Position numbers and translations under genes: made by a program
NCBI GenBank assembly: GCA_025463135.1
Contig: JAOAPY010000024.1
Span: 124,001 to 188,000, forward strand
DNA length: 64,000 nt
From: Acidobacteriota bacterium
Lineage (GTDB): Bacteria; Acidobacteriota; Blastocatellia; Pyrinomonadales; Pyrinomonadaceae
Direction of reading: 5' to 3'
Part shown: piece after piece, positions 1-9,045 of the stretch
Numbering within the stretch: the first letter of the stretch is position 1
Layout: the number at the start of each line of letters is the position of its first letter
Notes under the pieces: generated by a model
Seen by the model: the letters and a program-made list of their open reading frames with translations, nothing else
Told to the model about the DNA's origin: nothing
Databases searched by the model: none

Positions 1-661
1 GCCACGCTTCGCGCGAAAAAACTGCTGAAAGTGGATTGCGACTGACTGTCACATAGGTCTCAACTGCATGCGCAATCGCATCGAAGCCGGCGGTCGCGGT
101 AATCGTATTTGGTTGCGAGATCGTCAGCGCCGGATCCAACAACGCCAGTCGAAAGGCAGCCTTGGAATCTCCGCAAGCCATCTTGACGTGTGTGTGCGCA
201 TCGCAAATCAGGGCATAGCTCTGGGCCTCACTGCCGGTCCCCGCGGCGGTGGGAACACCAATCATCGGCAGAAGAGGTTTGCTCGCCTTCCCATAGCCGA
301 GATAGTCCTGCATCTCGCCGCCATTTGTTAGGAGCAAGTTAATGCCCTTCGCGCAGTCCAGTGAACTGCCGCCACCGAGGCCGATGATTGAATCAACCTG
401 ACTCGCCGCCGCGAAGTCCCTGCCGGCTTCGACCATCGTTGTGTCTGGATTAACCTCGAAATCATGGAACGAGGCGACTTCAATCCCGGCCGCGCCTAAG
501 GGCCCCAACGCTTCAGCGACATGGCCCGAAGCCAGCAGGCCACGGTCTGCTACGAGTAGCGTGCGCCGAAAGCCAAGCTCACGGGCCAACTCGCCCAGTC
601 GAGTTATGACACCAGCGCCGAAGACCAAACGGGTTCGAGGTTGAAAATCGAAACTTTGCAT
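1..661 (-). CDS. Iron-containing alcohol dehydrogenase, N-terminal part (runs off the window)
   Basis: The reverse strand reads open from an ATG at 661 to the window edge, giving about 220 residues starting MQSFDFQPRTRLVFGAG. This is the N-terminal Rossmann-like half of group III (iron-type) NAD(P)-dependent alcohol dehydrogenases. The nucleotide-binding stretch IIGLGGGSSLDCAKG lies near residue 95, followed by IGVPTAAGTGSEAQ and by DPALTISQPNTITATAGFDAI, where metal ligands begin in this family (the Asp near residue 185). The C-terminal half with the remaining His ligands lies outside the window. These enzymes interconvert alcohols and aldehydes or ketones, and the substrate cannot be told from sequence. 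The gene stands alone, with a palindromic repeat between it and the next minus-strand gene. Confidence 0.88.
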   Translation of the reverse strand, partial: MQSFDFQPRTRLVFGAGVITRLGELARELGFRRTLLVADRGLLASGHVAEALGPLGAAGIEVASFHDFEVNPDTTMVEAGRDFAAASQVDSIIGLGGGSSLDCAKGINLLLTNGGEMQDYLGYGKASKPLLPMIGVPTAAGTGSEAQSYALICDAHTHVKMACGDSKAAFRLALLDPALTISQPNTITATAGFDAIAHAVETYVTVSRNPLSAVFSREAW

Positions 662-699
662 TCAAAAGATCGTCGGTGCATTCCCAAACAGGTTCATTA

Positions 700-783
700 A
701 GACTTTGCGTCTTTGCTCCTTAACGGGAAAGTGCTTCGACTATGTGTGGAAGCTTCCCGCAAAGGCGCAAAGACGCAGAGTCT
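700..783. repeat. Palindromic intergenic repeat, family A (CTTTGCG type)
   Basis: Left arm 700-729 (AGACTTTGCGTCTTTGC and then a run ending ACGGGAA) pairs with right arm 753-783 (TTCCCGCAAAGGCGCAAAGA and then CGCAGAGTCT), around a loop of about 20 bases. Further copies of the same arms lie at 11017, 23784, 38867 and 50024. It could form a long hairpin in RNA and may serve as a terminator or transcript stabiliser for the flanking minus-strand genes; that role is inferred. Confidence 0.8.
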
Positions 784-798
784 CAATTGCTAACGCTC

Positions 799-2334
799 TC
801 ACTTCGCGGGAGTGTTAGGTTTCGCTGGGGGAGTTTCCGCAAGAGCGTATAGTTGGTTGCGATTCGAGATATAGAGCGTGCCGTTGGCCGGCACCGGCGT
901 CGAATATACCGAACTGCCCATGTTCACTTCGCTAAGAACTTTCTTGGTCTTCCCCTCTTGCAGAATCACCACGTCTCCGTCCTCATCGCCCAGATAGATC
1001 TTTCCGTCGATGAGGATCGGCGAACCCCAGATAGCCGCAAAGAGATCATGGGTCCAGAAGGGTTGACCGGTCTTTGCATCAAGTGCATGCAGAAAGCCGC
1101 TGAAGTCTGCTTCATAAACAATGCCGTCTTTGATAGCGGGCGTGGAGATTGAACGACGAATCTTGTCGTAATGCCAAACCAGTCCGTCTTTGGTTATGTC
1201 GCCGCGCTTGGTGGCATCGATGCAGTACATGTGGCCCACACCCTCGCCGTGTTCCGGATCCTGGCCGTTAGCGATATAAACCCTGTCCTCGTATATCACT
1301 GGAGTCGAGATCAGTTCGTTGCGTGTCTTGGGCCATACAGAGTCCTTGGGATTTGTATCGAACTCCCAGAGCTTCTTGCCGGTCAGTGCTTCATAGCCGC
1401 GAATCCAGCCGTCACCCTGCGCATGAATGACCATGTCAACGCCGCCAATCTTGCCCACCGTCGGCGAAGACCATTGGCCGTGCAGGATGCGGTCGAAAAC
1501 CGAATTGTCTTCCCAAACTAATTTCCCTGTTGTCTTACTGACGGCGATTATCGCGGGAGACTTTGGCGAAGGAATGTTGACGTGACTTTCGTCCTGACCG
1601 TTTGAGGTGCTGACATAAAGAAGATCGCCAAAGGACACGGGGGAGGAATTCGCCATGTTGTGCGGCAGCGAACCGACTTCCTCCATCATGTCGAACTTCC
1701 AAAGAACGTCGGCGTCCTTTTCACCCTTTAGCTTCTCGTCGGTGTATGGACCATCGTTCTTGCCGTCGCGAAAGCCCTTCGTATCGAGCGCCACTAACTC
1801 GGCGCGGTTCGTTACGTAATAGAGTTTGTCACCTTCAACCAGCGGCGAAGAACAGACGCCCTGATAAGGCCAATCGTTAACGCGCCCGGCGACCAGTTTG
1901 TCAGAGACTGCCTGCCACAGGAATTCACCATCGGCTTCGCGGAAAGCCATCAAGATGCCCTTGTCGCCGGTCACCTTCGGATCGCGCACGCCTTCATTAT
2001 TGGTGCCGACATAGACCTGGCCGCCGGCCACCACGACATTGCCATAAGATTGCGAGCCCAATTGGGCCACCCACTTGACGTTTTTTTTCGTCTTGACGTC
2101 CCAGGTGGTGGGCAGACCCTTCATGTTGGAAACCATGTTGCGATCCGGCGAACCACCCCACATGGGCCAGTCGCCTTTGCCTGGATCGGAGGCGGAGGCG
2201 TGGGGAGTAGGCAGTAGGCAGAAGGCCGTAAGCAGCAGGCCGATTGCGATCATCGAGAGCGTCCTTACCGAATAATAACCACGGTTGTTTTTCGATCTAA
2301 AAATGCGGCTGTTCCTTAATTCATTCGACATCAT
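799..2334 (-). CDS. Secreted PQQ-like beta-propeller repeat protein (paralogue 1)
   Basis: This 511-residue protein has an N-terminal hydrophobic segment ([21 protein letters not shown], about residues 28-48) that looks like a signal peptide. The annotated Met at 2334 leaves a long charged leader, so the Met at residue 28 is a credible alternative start. The mature part begins with a variant of the paralogue signature, [11 protein letters not shown] in place of WPxWRGPxxxG. It continues with blades of the type [31 protein letters not shown] and [10 protein letters not shown]. These are PQQ/BamB-like blades. No catalytic quinoprotein residues or heme CxxCH motif are visible, so dehydrogenase activity should not be assumed. 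It lies in tandem with the next propeller gene, separated by a heptamer repeat array. Confidence 0.85.
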   Translation of the reverse strand: MMSNELRNSRIFRSKNNRGYYSVRTLSMIAIGLLLTAFCLLPTPHASASDPGKGDWPMWGGSPDRNMVSNMKGLPTTWDVKTKKNVKWVAQLGSQSYGNVVVAGGQVYVGTNNEGVRDPKVTGDKGILMAFREADGEFLWQAVSDKLVAGRVNDWPYQGVCSSPLVEGDKLYYVTNRAELVALDTKGFRDGKNDGPYTDEKLKGEKDADVLWKFDMMEEVGSLPHNMANSSPVSFGDLLYVSTSNGQDESHVNIPSPKSPAIIAVSKTTGKLVWEDNSVFDRILHGQWSSPTVGKIGGVDMVIHAQGDGWIRGYEALTGKKLWEFDTNPKDSVWPKTRNELISTPVIYEDRVYIANGQDPEHGEGVGHMYCIDATKRGDITKDGLVWHYDKIRRSISTPAIKDGIVYEADFSGFLHALDAKTGQPFWTHDLFAAIWGSPILIDGKIYLGDEDGDVVILQEGKTKKVLSEVNMGSSVYSTPVPANGTLYISNRNQLYALAETPPAKPNTPAK

Positions 2335-2350
2335 TTTTTGTCTCTCTTCT

Positions 2351-2456
2351 TCTGCCTTCTGCCTTCTGCCTTCTGCCTTCTGCCTTCTGCCTTCTGCCTT
2401 CTGCCTTCTGCCTTCTGCCTTCTGCCTTCTGCCTTCTGCCTTCTGCCTTCTGCCTA
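2351..2456. repeat. Tandem heptanucleotide array (TCTGCCT), about 15 units
   Basis: Fifteen near-perfect head-to-tail copies of TCTGCCT run from 2351 and end inside the stop codon of the upstream propeller gene (stop at 2454-2456). A related stretch in the opposite orientation (AGGCAGTAGGCAGAAGGC, 2213-2232) lies within the signal-peptide codons of the downstream propeller gene. The array and that stretch could therefore pair. An apparent plus-strand reading frame through the array (repeating AFCLLPS) is a by-product of the repeat. Confidence 0.95.
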
Positions 2457-4643
2457 CTGGTTCTTATAGACCTTCAAATTGTCGAAATAGATCTCGGCGA
2501 GTCCGTTGCCGAAGACTCCCGGAGCACCTTGTCGATTAGGAATCGGATCGATGCGCTCGAGCATCCAGTCCGCGGGTTCGGCATCGCCAACCGCCCAGGC
2601 TTTGCCGCGTGCGCGCACTTTACCGTCCGGTAAATTTTCGACACGCAATTTCAGGTGATACCAGGTGTCGGGCTTCCAGGCAAAGGGTATCTTCACCGTC
2701 CGCGCGGTTTCCGGCTGCCAGGGTTCGATGTGCAGCGACTGACTATTTCCATACAGCGTTAACCCATAGCGCTGCGCAATTACTCCCGCATCACCCTGTT
2801 GCCGTCTTTTCTGTGTGCCCTGCACGTCGGCTTCGATGGTGAAATCCGCAAGGTTTGAAGGACCGAAATAGGCGCGGGCGCGGCTGGCCAGTGACGAGCC
2901 TTCCGTGGTCTTAACCAGAACCTTGTTGCCATTCAAATCGCGCACAATATATTTCGGCGTGGTGTTTACCCACGTCGCGGGAATCGTATTCACCGCCATG
3001 CCGTCAAAGTTTTCGTTCAAAGGCAGCGGCGGAAAAACGCGTACGCTCGCCGTGCCTGTAATGCTCCCCACAGTTGCTTTCACCAAACCGGCCTGAGCCA
3101 CGGAATCCGTGGACACGACAAACTGGCCGTTCGAAATCGCGCCCTTCAACTGATCAAGTGACCAGGTGGCAGCTTTCTCTTCGCCAAGAAAATGTCCCTT
3201 TTCATCGAACATGCGAACGCGGAATGAAACTGTCTCGCCGGGCTTCAATATGAGATCGGTAGGAACAACCTGAGCGAAAGTTGCGGGACCTTTGTTGATC
3301 GGATCTCCGGCCGCCAGGCTTGGGGTTCCGCGAGGCCGTTCCGCTTTCTTCCCGATGCAATAAAGATTCGCGTCGCTAACCACATAGACTCGCCCATCGG
3401 AAACAGCGGCCGAGGCAATGATCGTTTCCGGCAACGCCGCGGTGCCGAGTTGATCCTGATCGAGAATCTCCACCCCGGTAGCGCTCGGTTTCAGAATGTA
3501 GAACTTGCCGTCCTCTGTTCCCACATAAAGCTTGCCATCGGCAAACACGGGCGAAGCCTTTTGAATCGTACCCAGCTTCTGCAACCAAAGTTGCTTGCCG
3601 TTAGCGACGTCAAAAGCAGCCAGGTTAGCACCATTATCAATCTGGTAGAGCCGATCGCCATCGAGCACCGGCGAAGAGAACCCACCTTGCCAGCCATAGA
3701 CTTGCCACTTAATCTGGTCCTTCTTAATCTCGCCCTTCGCCCCGGCGTCCACGGCGACGATCATTCCCATCTCATTTGAATCAAGGTTCTCTTCACTATG
3801 CGTGAGTATGGCCACTCCGTTGTGGACTGCCACGCCCGTATTCAGACCACGCTTGCTAATCTCGTACTTCCACACCAGCTCGCCAGTCTCTGCTTTGATC
3901 GCATAGGTCACGCCATCACTGGCGCCCTGGATGAGAAGACGCATGCCGTTGACGTTAGCGATGAGCGGTGCTGCATAAGTTGTATCATAGGGTCGACCGC
4001 CTGGTGCGCTTATCCACATGGTCTCACCGGTCTTCTTATCAAAGGCGATGAAACGATGGGCGCCACGTGCGTGTTGTCCCCACTGAAAAGTCACGCCGCT
4101 GACGATGACCAGGTCGCCGTCGACAAGCGGTGAGACTGTGCGTCCGCCATGCGTTGTCAGCAGGCCGAAATCTTCTCCCAGGGACCGCTCCCACAAAACT
4201 TTGCCATCGCGAGTAAGATTCAACAGTGTTCCCCCGACTCCGAAAGCATAGACATTGCCCGTGGTCGGATCACCAACCGGTGAAGCCCAGCCAACTCGGT
4301 GCGGGGGCACATCGCTGAGATAGATATTAAAACGATGTTCCCAAAGCAACTTGCCGGTGTCGGCGTTGAAACACATCAGGCGTTCCTGTTCCAACTCGCC
4401 CTTGCCCGCGGTGTTCTGCAGATAGAGACGCCCATCCATAACAATCGGCGCCGAGCGTCCGCCAAACGGAGCTTTCCAGGCCAGGTTTTCACCGGACGGC
4501 GACCAATGTGTCGGCAGGTTCTTCTCTGCTGAGACCCCATCGCGCGCCGGGCCGCGCCATTCGGCCCAATCGCTGCCGGCCACGGGAGCAAGCAGAAATA
4601 ACGAGAGTGCAAAGTTCAAATAAATGGAAAGAAGGTTAGTCAT
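2454..4643 (-). CDS. Secreted PQQ-like beta-propeller with C-terminal LamG/DUF1080-like domain (paralogue 2)
   Basis: At 729 residues this is the largest propeller in the window. A signal peptide ([19 protein letters not shown]) is followed directly by the signature [13 protein letters not shown]. Propeller blades run to about residue 430, with strands such as [35 protein letters not shown] and LYCIGKKAE. An Ig-like segment follows (about 450-535). The last 190 residues resemble a concanavalin-like sugar-binding fold of the LamG/DUF1080 kind ([62 protein letters not shown]). This suggests an extracytoplasmic protein that binds or scaffolds carbohydrate. That role is inferred from the domains. 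Confidence 0.85.
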   Translation of the reverse strand: MTNLLSIYLNFALSLFLLAPVAGSDWAEWRGPARDGVSAEKNLPTHWSPSGENLAWKAPFGGRSAPIVMDGRLYLQNTAGKGELEQERLMCFNADTGKLLWEHRFNIYLSDVPPHRVGWASPVGDPTTGNVYAFGVGGTLLNLTRDGKVLWERSLGEDFGLLTTHGGRTVSPLVDGDLVIVSGVTFQWGQHARGAHRFIAFDKKTGETMWISAPGGRPYDTTYAAPLIANVNGMRLLIQGASDGVTYAIKAETGELVWKYEISKRGLNTGVAVHNGVAILTHSEENLDSNEMGMIVAVDAGAKGEIKKDQIKWQVYGWQGGFSSPVLDGDRLYQIDNGANLAAFDVANGKQLWLQKLGTIQKASPVFADGKLYVGTEDGKFYILKPSATGVEILDQDQLGTAALPETIIASAAVSDGRVYVVSDANLYCIGKKAERPRGTPSLAAGDPINKGPATFAQVVPTDLILKPGETVSFRVRMFDEKGHFLGEEKAATWSLDQLKGAISNGQFVVSTDSVAQAGLVKATVGSITGTASVRVFPPLPLNENFDGMAVNTIPATWVNTTPKYIVRDLNGNKVLVKTTEGSSLASRARAYFGPSNLADFTIEADVQGTQKRRQQGDAGVIAQRYGLTLYGNSQSLHIEPWQPETARTVKIPFAWKPDTWYHLKLRVENLPDGKVRARGKAWAVGDAEPADWMLERIDPIPNRQGAPGVFGNGLAEIYFDNLKVYKNQ

Positions 4644-4842
4644 TTTGGATTTCCATCATACATCCATGAATCAGGAGGCCGCAGAAGAGAGATGTAGAGA
4701 GCTAAACCCGGACACACTGCAACCTTAGAGATGTAGAATACGTAAAGACGCGTTGTAGTGATTCAAAATATTTCTCTTGACCCGTATACCGTTCAGCACA
4801 AAGATATCGCTTTGTAAGATTGAGTCAAGCCAGCGCGGTGAC

Positions 4843-4916
4843 TTGTCAGTACCACCTGCTTAAGCGAGTGGGTTCTTGTTCCGCTTTGACCCACGCTACG
4901 CAGGTGGTACTGACAA
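4843..4916. repeat. Inverted repeat, family C (GTCAGTACCACCTGC)
   Basis: Left arm TTGTCAGTACCACCTGC at 4843-4859 and right arm GCAGGTGGTACTGACAA at 4900-4916 are exact reverse complements. Imperfect inner pairing (AGCGAGTGGGTT with CCCACGCTACG) extends the stem. The same core arms form the inner part of the 244-bp element at 63537-63780, so this may be a short internal derivative. It lies in the divergent spacer between a minus-strand propeller gene and the plus-strand ankyrin gene. Confidence 0.9.
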
Positions 4917-4975
4917 ACCACAGCGACCACTCACATGCCTTTGAAACCGATCGAGTATGAGAGGAAGTATTGAAG

Positions 4976-5794
4976 ATGAAACAGACTGCCCTTCTTCTAT
5001 GTGCGCTGTGGCTCACTTCCCTTGCCATCGCGGCCCAGACAAAACAGGAACTTAACGACCAACTGTTTGAAGCCGCTCGGGCGGGCGATGCCGTGCGGGT
5101 GACCGCGTTGCTGGATAAGGGCGCGGATGTGAATGCCCGCTTCCGCTATGGCACCACAGCGCTGTTCAAGGCGGCCGAACGCGGCCATCTTGAAGTTGCC
5201 AGGGTACTGTTGGCGCGCGGTGTCGACGTTACCGTCAAGGATTCTTTCTATGGCACCACCGCAATCTCGTGGGCCCTGCAAAACGATCACCCTGAGGTAG
5301 TGCGCGCAATACTTGTTAAAGACAGCGCGGGCGTTGATGAAGTCTTGCTCGTGGGAGTGCGCGCAGGAACTGTCGCGCTGGTGGAAATTGCGCTGGCCCA
5401 GGGTGGGGCTAAACCGGAAACACTTACCACCGCTTTGTCGGTGGCGATGAATGATAAAGACAAGACCGCGATTGTTGAGATGCTGAAAAAGGCCGGCGCA
5501 TTACCACCGCCGGAAATTGACGCCGCCACTTTGCAGCGCTATGTCGGCAAATACAAGGAGGAGCGAGGAACTGAAGTTATTCTTACCTTCAAAGACGGGA
5601 AGCTCTCGGCCACCGTGATCGGCCAGCAAACCATTCCCTTGAGCGCCGTCGACAAGGTTACGTTCAAGCCCACGGCCTTTGACGGGATCGTCCTTACGAT
5701 GAATGTCGAAGGCGACAAGACTGTTGGCTTCACGATGAAGCAGGGAGCCAACAATACGGTATTCAAACGAGTCGAGGAAACGAAACAACCGTAA
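4976..5794 (+). CDS. Secreted ankyrin-repeat protein with DUF3471-like C-terminus
   Basis: The ATG at 4976 is preceded at 8 bases by GAGGAAG; a TTG two codons upstream (4970) is the only alternative start. A signal peptide (TALLLCALWLTSLAIAAQ) is followed by three to four ankyrin repeats (about residues 25-170: LFEAARAGDAVRVTALLDKG, ALFKAAERGHLEVARVLLA, AISWALQNDHPEVVRAIL). A short beta domain follows (YVGKYKEERGTEVILTFKDG to the end), of the type found at the C-terminus of beta-lactamase-like and ankyrin proteins in Acidobacteriota. Ankyrin repeats bind other proteins; no partner is evident. The stop codon sits a few bases before a heptamer repeat array. Confidence 0.85.
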   Translation: MKQTALLLCALWLTSLAIAAQTKQELNDQLFEAARAGDAVRVTALLDKGADVNARFRYGTTALFKAAERGHLEVARVLLARGVDVTVKDSFYGTTAISWALQNDHPEVVRAILVKDSAGVDEVLLVGVRAGTVALVEIALAQGGAKPETLTTALSVAMNDKDKTAIVEMLKKAGALPPPEIDAATLQRYVGKYKEERGTEVILTFKDGKLSATVIGQQTIPLSAVDKVTFKPTAFDGIVLTMNVEGDKTVGFTMKQGANNTVFKRVEETKQP

Positions 5795-5799
5795 TGAGA

Positions 5800-5942
5800 T
5801 CTTTGGTCTTTGGTCTTTGGTCTTTGGTCTTTGGTTTTTGGTTTTTGGTTTTTGATTCTGGCTCGCGATGCTTTATCCAAGATCACGTTCAACGTGATCG
5901 ATTGAGCCAAAGACCAAAGGCCCAAGACCAAAGACCAAAAAA
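5800..5942. repeat. Heptamer arrays in inverted orientation (TCTTTGG / CCAAAGA) around a palindrome
   Basis: Five perfect TCTTTGG units (5800-5834) and three degenerate TTTTTGG/TTTTTGA units (5835-5855) face five CCAAAGA-type units (5908-5942) in the opposite orientation. Between them lies GATCACGTTCAACGTGATC (5881-5899), a perfect palindrome with 9-bp arms. The whole 143-bp region can fold into one long stem. It lies between the ankyrin gene and the next propeller gene. Confidence 0.92.
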
Positions 5943-5955
5943 GAGGTTCAGCAAA

Positions 5956-7311
5956 ATGAAACCCTTTCTGGTGATTAGTATATGCCTTGCTTGCTTGCTG
6001 CCGGCTGCGGCGCAGAACTGGCCTCAGTTCCGCGGTCCCGGGGCCACCGGCGTAGTTGAAGGGCGCGCGACAGCGGCAACGTGGAATGCGGAAAAATCCC
6101 TCAACACTCGTTGGAAAACCGCGATACCCGGTCTCGGGCATTCGAGTCCGGTAGTCTGGGGCAACAAGGTCTTTGTCACTACCGCTGTGACCAGCGCGGC
6201 CAAAGACGAAACGCGTTACGGTCTGTTCGGTGACGTGGCCCCTGTAAAGGATGATCCGAAGCACACCTGGAAGGTCTATGCCCTTGATAAAGAGACCGGC
6301 AAGATCCTTTGGGAGCAAATTGCCTACGAGGGGTTGCCGAAAGTTAAGCGGCATCCGAAGTCTACTCACTCAGACTCAACGCCGGTGACCGACGGCAAGT
6401 ACCTCGTCGTCCTCTTCGGATCGCACGGCCTCTATGCTTATGACCTGAATGGCAAGCTGCTTTGGAAACAGGACATCGGCATGCTTGATTCGGGCTGGTT
6501 CTATGATGCGGACTACCAATGGGAGCATGGCAGCTCGCCGGTCATCTATCGCGACCTCGTCATCATTCAGGCCGATGTTCAAAAGGATTCATACATCGCC
6601 GCCTACAACTTGAAGACGGGCAAGCTCGCCTGGAAAACGCCACGCGAAGAAATTTCCTCGTGGGGCACACCGACTGTTTATGAGGGCAAGACGCGCGCCG
6701 AGTTGATTGCGAATGGTTCAAAAGCAATTCGCGGTTATGATCCATTGACCGGCAAAGAGCTCTGGCATCTTTCACCCAACTCTGAGATTACAACACCGAC
6801 TCCTTTCGTAGCCCTCGATCTAATTTTCGTAACCAGCGGCTATGCGCCTATTCAGCCGATTTATGCCATTAGGCCCGGTGCGAACGGCGACATCTCATTG
6901 AAAGACGGCAAAGAATCGAACGAATCAATAGCCTGGAGTAAACAGCGCGGTGGTCCATACATGCCGACACCAGTCGTCTATGGTGACTTGCTCTACACTT
7001 GTTCGAACCAGGGTGTGCTTACGGCCTACAACGCCAGGACGGGTGAAAAGGTTTATCAGGAACGCGTGGGCGGCAAGGGTGCGCCCTTCACGGCTTCACC
7101 CGTGGCGTCAGACGGCAAGTTATTTCTCTCGAGCGAAGATGGCGACGTCTTTGTCGTGAAAACAGGACCGAAGTATGAACTGCTGGCGACGAATCCCGTC
7201 GGAGAGGTCGTGATGGCCACTCCGGCTATCTCCGATGGGTTAGTCATAGTGCGCGGGATTAATCACGTATTTGCCTTTGGCGAAACAGCCGCACCGAAGG
7301 CCAAAATGTAA
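5956..7311 (+). CDS. Secreted PQQ-like beta-propeller repeat protein (paralogue 3)
   Basis: I place the start at the ATG at 5956 (MKPFLVISICLACLLPAAAQ), because the open frame upstream is translated heptamer repeat and the 5956 start gives a clean signal peptide with an Ala-Ala-Ala-Gln cleavage region. The mature protein (about 430 residues) opens with NWPQFRGPGATGV, the family signature. It has blades such as VYALDKETGKILWEQIAYEG, LYAYDLNGKLLWKQDIG, YNLKTGKLAWKTPREEIS and TAYNARTGEKVYQERVGG. The next plus-strand gene (7442) is a close paralogue: both carry the pattern KILWxxIAYEG and GLYAYDxNGKLxWKQD, pointing to a local duplication. Confidence 0.88.
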   Translation: MKPFLVISICLACLLPAAAQNWPQFRGPGATGVVEGRATAATWNAEKSLNTRWKTAIPGLGHSSPVVWGNKVFVTTAVTSAAKDETRYGLFGDVAPVKDDPKHTWKVYALDKETGKILWEQIAYEGLPKVKRHPKSTHSDSTPVTDGKYLVVLFGSHGLYAYDLNGKLLWKQDIGMLDSGWFYDADYQWEHGSSPVIYRDLVIIQADVQKDSYIAAYNLKTGKLAWKTPREEISSWGTPTVYEGKTRAELIANGSKAIRGYDPLTGKELWHLSPNSEITTPTPFVALDLIFVTSGYAPIQPIYAIRPGANGDISLKDGKESNESIAWSKQRGGPYMPTPVVYGDLLYTCSNQGVLTAYNARTGEKVYQERVGGKGAPFTASPVASDGKLFLSSEDGDVFVVKTGPKYELLATNPVGEVVMATPAISDGLVIVRGINHVFAFGETAAPKAKM

Positions 7312-7312
7312 C

Positions 7313-7408
7313 GCAAGCTGTTAGCTTGCTTGCGTCCGCAACGGCATTCAACGTCGACGCAAACTAACAGGTTTGCGTTGCAAAGGGCGGACCCGCAGGT
7401 CCGCCCTA
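7313..7408. repeat. Cluster of three short palindromes between paired propeller genes
   Basis: CGCAAGCTGTTAGCTTGCTTGCG (7313-7335), the GACGCAAAC..GTTTGCGT pair near 7358-7380, and AGGGCGGACCCGCAGG with TCCGCCCT (about 7384-7407) each form a hairpin. They fill most of the 130-bp gap between two co-directional propeller genes and may act as terminator or processing hairpins. Confidence 0.75.
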
Positions 7409-7441
7409 CAATCAACGCTCGTCCTTTAAGGAAAGCTCATC

Positions 7442-8773
7442 ATGAAACGCTACGCTCCGTTTGTTGTAACCTTTGTCTTGTTCTTAACAGCCTTCGCATC
7501 AACTGCCGCCGCTGATCCGAACTGGCCGCAGTGGCGCGGTCCTGACGGGCAAGGCATATCGGTTGAAAAAGGTCTGCCCGTCGAATGGAGCGCCACCAAA
7601 AATGTTAAGTGGAAGACAGCGATCACGGGCCGCGGTCACTCGTCACCCATCGTTTGGGGAAAGAAAATTTTCCTGACCACCGCACTCGATGGCGCTGTTA
7701 TCCCCGGCCGCACGCCTGGAGTTACTCACAAACTCTCTGATGGAACCGATTTTGTTCATCCCGACGCGGTTGGTGCAAATCTGCGACATACGTTCAAGGT
7801 CATCTGCATCGATCGCGAAAGCGGAAAGATTCTGTGGGACCGCATAGCCTACGAGGGTCCGGTCAAGGACAGCCGCCACAAGGTAGCCAGCTTCGCCTCT
7901 TCTACGCCCGCGACTGACGGCAAATATGTTTTTGCGTTCTTCGGCAGCGAAGGCCTCTACGCTTACGACTACAACGGTAAACTGGTCTGGAAGCAGGACC
8001 TCGGCACGCTGGGAACAGCCAGTGTCGGTTATGGGGTGTCGCCAATTCTCTATGAGAACCTGGTGATCATGCAGTGCGATGACAGCGGCGGTCATTCATT
8101 CATCGCGGCTTTTGATAAAAAGACAGGCAAGGAAGCCTGGCGCGCGGCGCGTGCCGTCGACATCACCTGGAGCACGCCCGTTCTGGTCCACACCGGCAAG
8201 CGTACAGAACTGATCGCGGCCGCGGCCGAGGCTATCATTTCCTACGATCCCGCAACAGGCAAAGAACTGTGGCGCCATAAAGGTCTGGAGAGTAACGCTG
8301 TTCCCACTCCCGTCGTTTCAAGAGATCTCGTTGTAGTAACCTCCGGCTCGCCTCTGAAGATTGCGCTCGCCCTCAGAGCGGGCGGCAGCGGTGATGTCAC
8401 CGGCACTCCCTCACTTGTATGGTCTTACAAAAAGGGCACCGCCTATGTACCCTCTCCCATTCTTTATGGCGAGTACGTTTACCTGATGACAGGTAATGGC
8501 TCGATTAGTTGTCTGGACGCACAAACGGGTAAAGTTGAGTACGAAGGGGCGCGCGTGCCCAAGGCTACGATGTTCCTGGCCTCGCCGGTTGCGTTTGAGG
8601 GCAAGATTCTTTTGACCAGCGAAGAGGGCGACACGTTCATCCTGAAGGCGGGACCTAAACATGAGGTATTGCGCACCAATTCGCTGGGCGAGCCGGTATA
8701 CGCTTCTCCGGCAATCGCCGATGGCCGGATCTTCATACGCGGTGAGAACAACCTCTACGCGATTGGGAATTGA
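7442..8773 (+). CDS. Secreted PQQ-like beta-propeller repeat protein (paralogue 4)
   Basis: This 443-residue protein starts at an ATG preceded by AAGGAAAGC. A signal peptide (FVVTFVLFLTAFASTAAA) leads into NWPQWRGPDGQGIS. Repeated strands include VICIDRESGKILWDRIAYEG, YAYDYNGKLVWKQDLG, AAFDKKTGKEAWRAARAV, ISYDPATGKELWRHKGLE and SCLDAQTGKVEYEGARVP. Blade spacing matches an eight-blade PQQ/BamB-like propeller. Its closest relative in the window is the gene at 5956-7311. The Trp-rich blade motifs help close the propeller; no enzyme signature is visible. Confidence 0.88.
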   Translation: MKRYAPFVVTFVLFLTAFASTAAADPNWPQWRGPDGQGISVEKGLPVEWSATKNVKWKTAITGRGHSSPIVWGKKIFLTTALDGAVIPGRTPGVTHKLSDGTDFVHPDAVGANLRHTFKVICIDRESGKILWDRIAYEGPVKDSRHKVASFASSTPATDGKYVFAFFGSEGLYAYDYNGKLVWKQDLGTLGTASVGYGVSPILYENLVIMQCDDSGGHSFIAAFDKKTGKEAWRAARAVDITWSTPVLVHTGKRTELIAAAAEAIISYDPATGKELWRHKGLESNAVPTPVVSRDLVVVTSGSPLKIALALRAGGSGDVTGTPSLVWSYKKGTAYVPSPILYGEYVYLMTGNGSISCLDAQTGKVEYEGARVPKATMFLASPVAFEGKILLTSEEGDTFILKAGPKHEVLRTNSLGEPVYASPAIADGRIFIRGENNLYAIGN

Positions 8774-8816
8774 AGGGAACAACAGGGACGAGTGTGACGT
8801 CTAAGTGTTGACTACT

Positions 8817-8980
8817 TCTTCTCATCTCACCCGGTTTCAACCGAGTGAATTGAGGTCGCTTTATGTTAATCGAACCGTTTCAACGGTTTCGTGCTCGATG
8901 AAGTGAGGTAAACCGTTGAAACGGTTTGAGAACTTAAAGGGACCGCTATCACTCGGTTGAAACCGGGTGAGAATGAGAAG
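8817..8980. repeat. Nested inverted repeat (CCGGTTTCAACCGAGTGA outer, AACCGTTTCAACGGTTT inner)
   Basis: The outer arms are CTTCTCATCTCACCCGG running into TTTCAACCGAGTGA (8817-8847) and TCACTCGGTTGAAACCGGGT running on to GAGAATGAGAAG (8950-8980). Inside lie two shorter arms, AACCGTTTCAACGGTTT (8873-8889) and AAACCGTTGAAACGGTTT (8910-8927), which are self-palindromic and also complementary to each other. The structure occupies most of the gap between two plus-strand propeller genes. Confidence 0.88.
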
Positions 8981-9045
8981 AAGCCAGGTTTGTGGGCAGG
9001 CACTTCTGAGTTGCGCGGCCTTAGCAGGATTTAAGGAGACATGAA

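Noticed and set aside
2351-2456. CRISPR-like repeat
   Set aside because: Units are 7 bp with no spacers, and no cas gene is present.
2285-2539. Plus-strand frame with repeating AFCLLPS
   Set aside because: It is the translation of the TCTGCCT heptamer array, with no ribosome site and with real genes on the other strand.
5539-6369. Long minus-strand frame across the ankyrin gene end and a propeller gene
   Set aside because: It runs antisense through two well-supported genes and the heptamer repeats, and has no recognisable motif.
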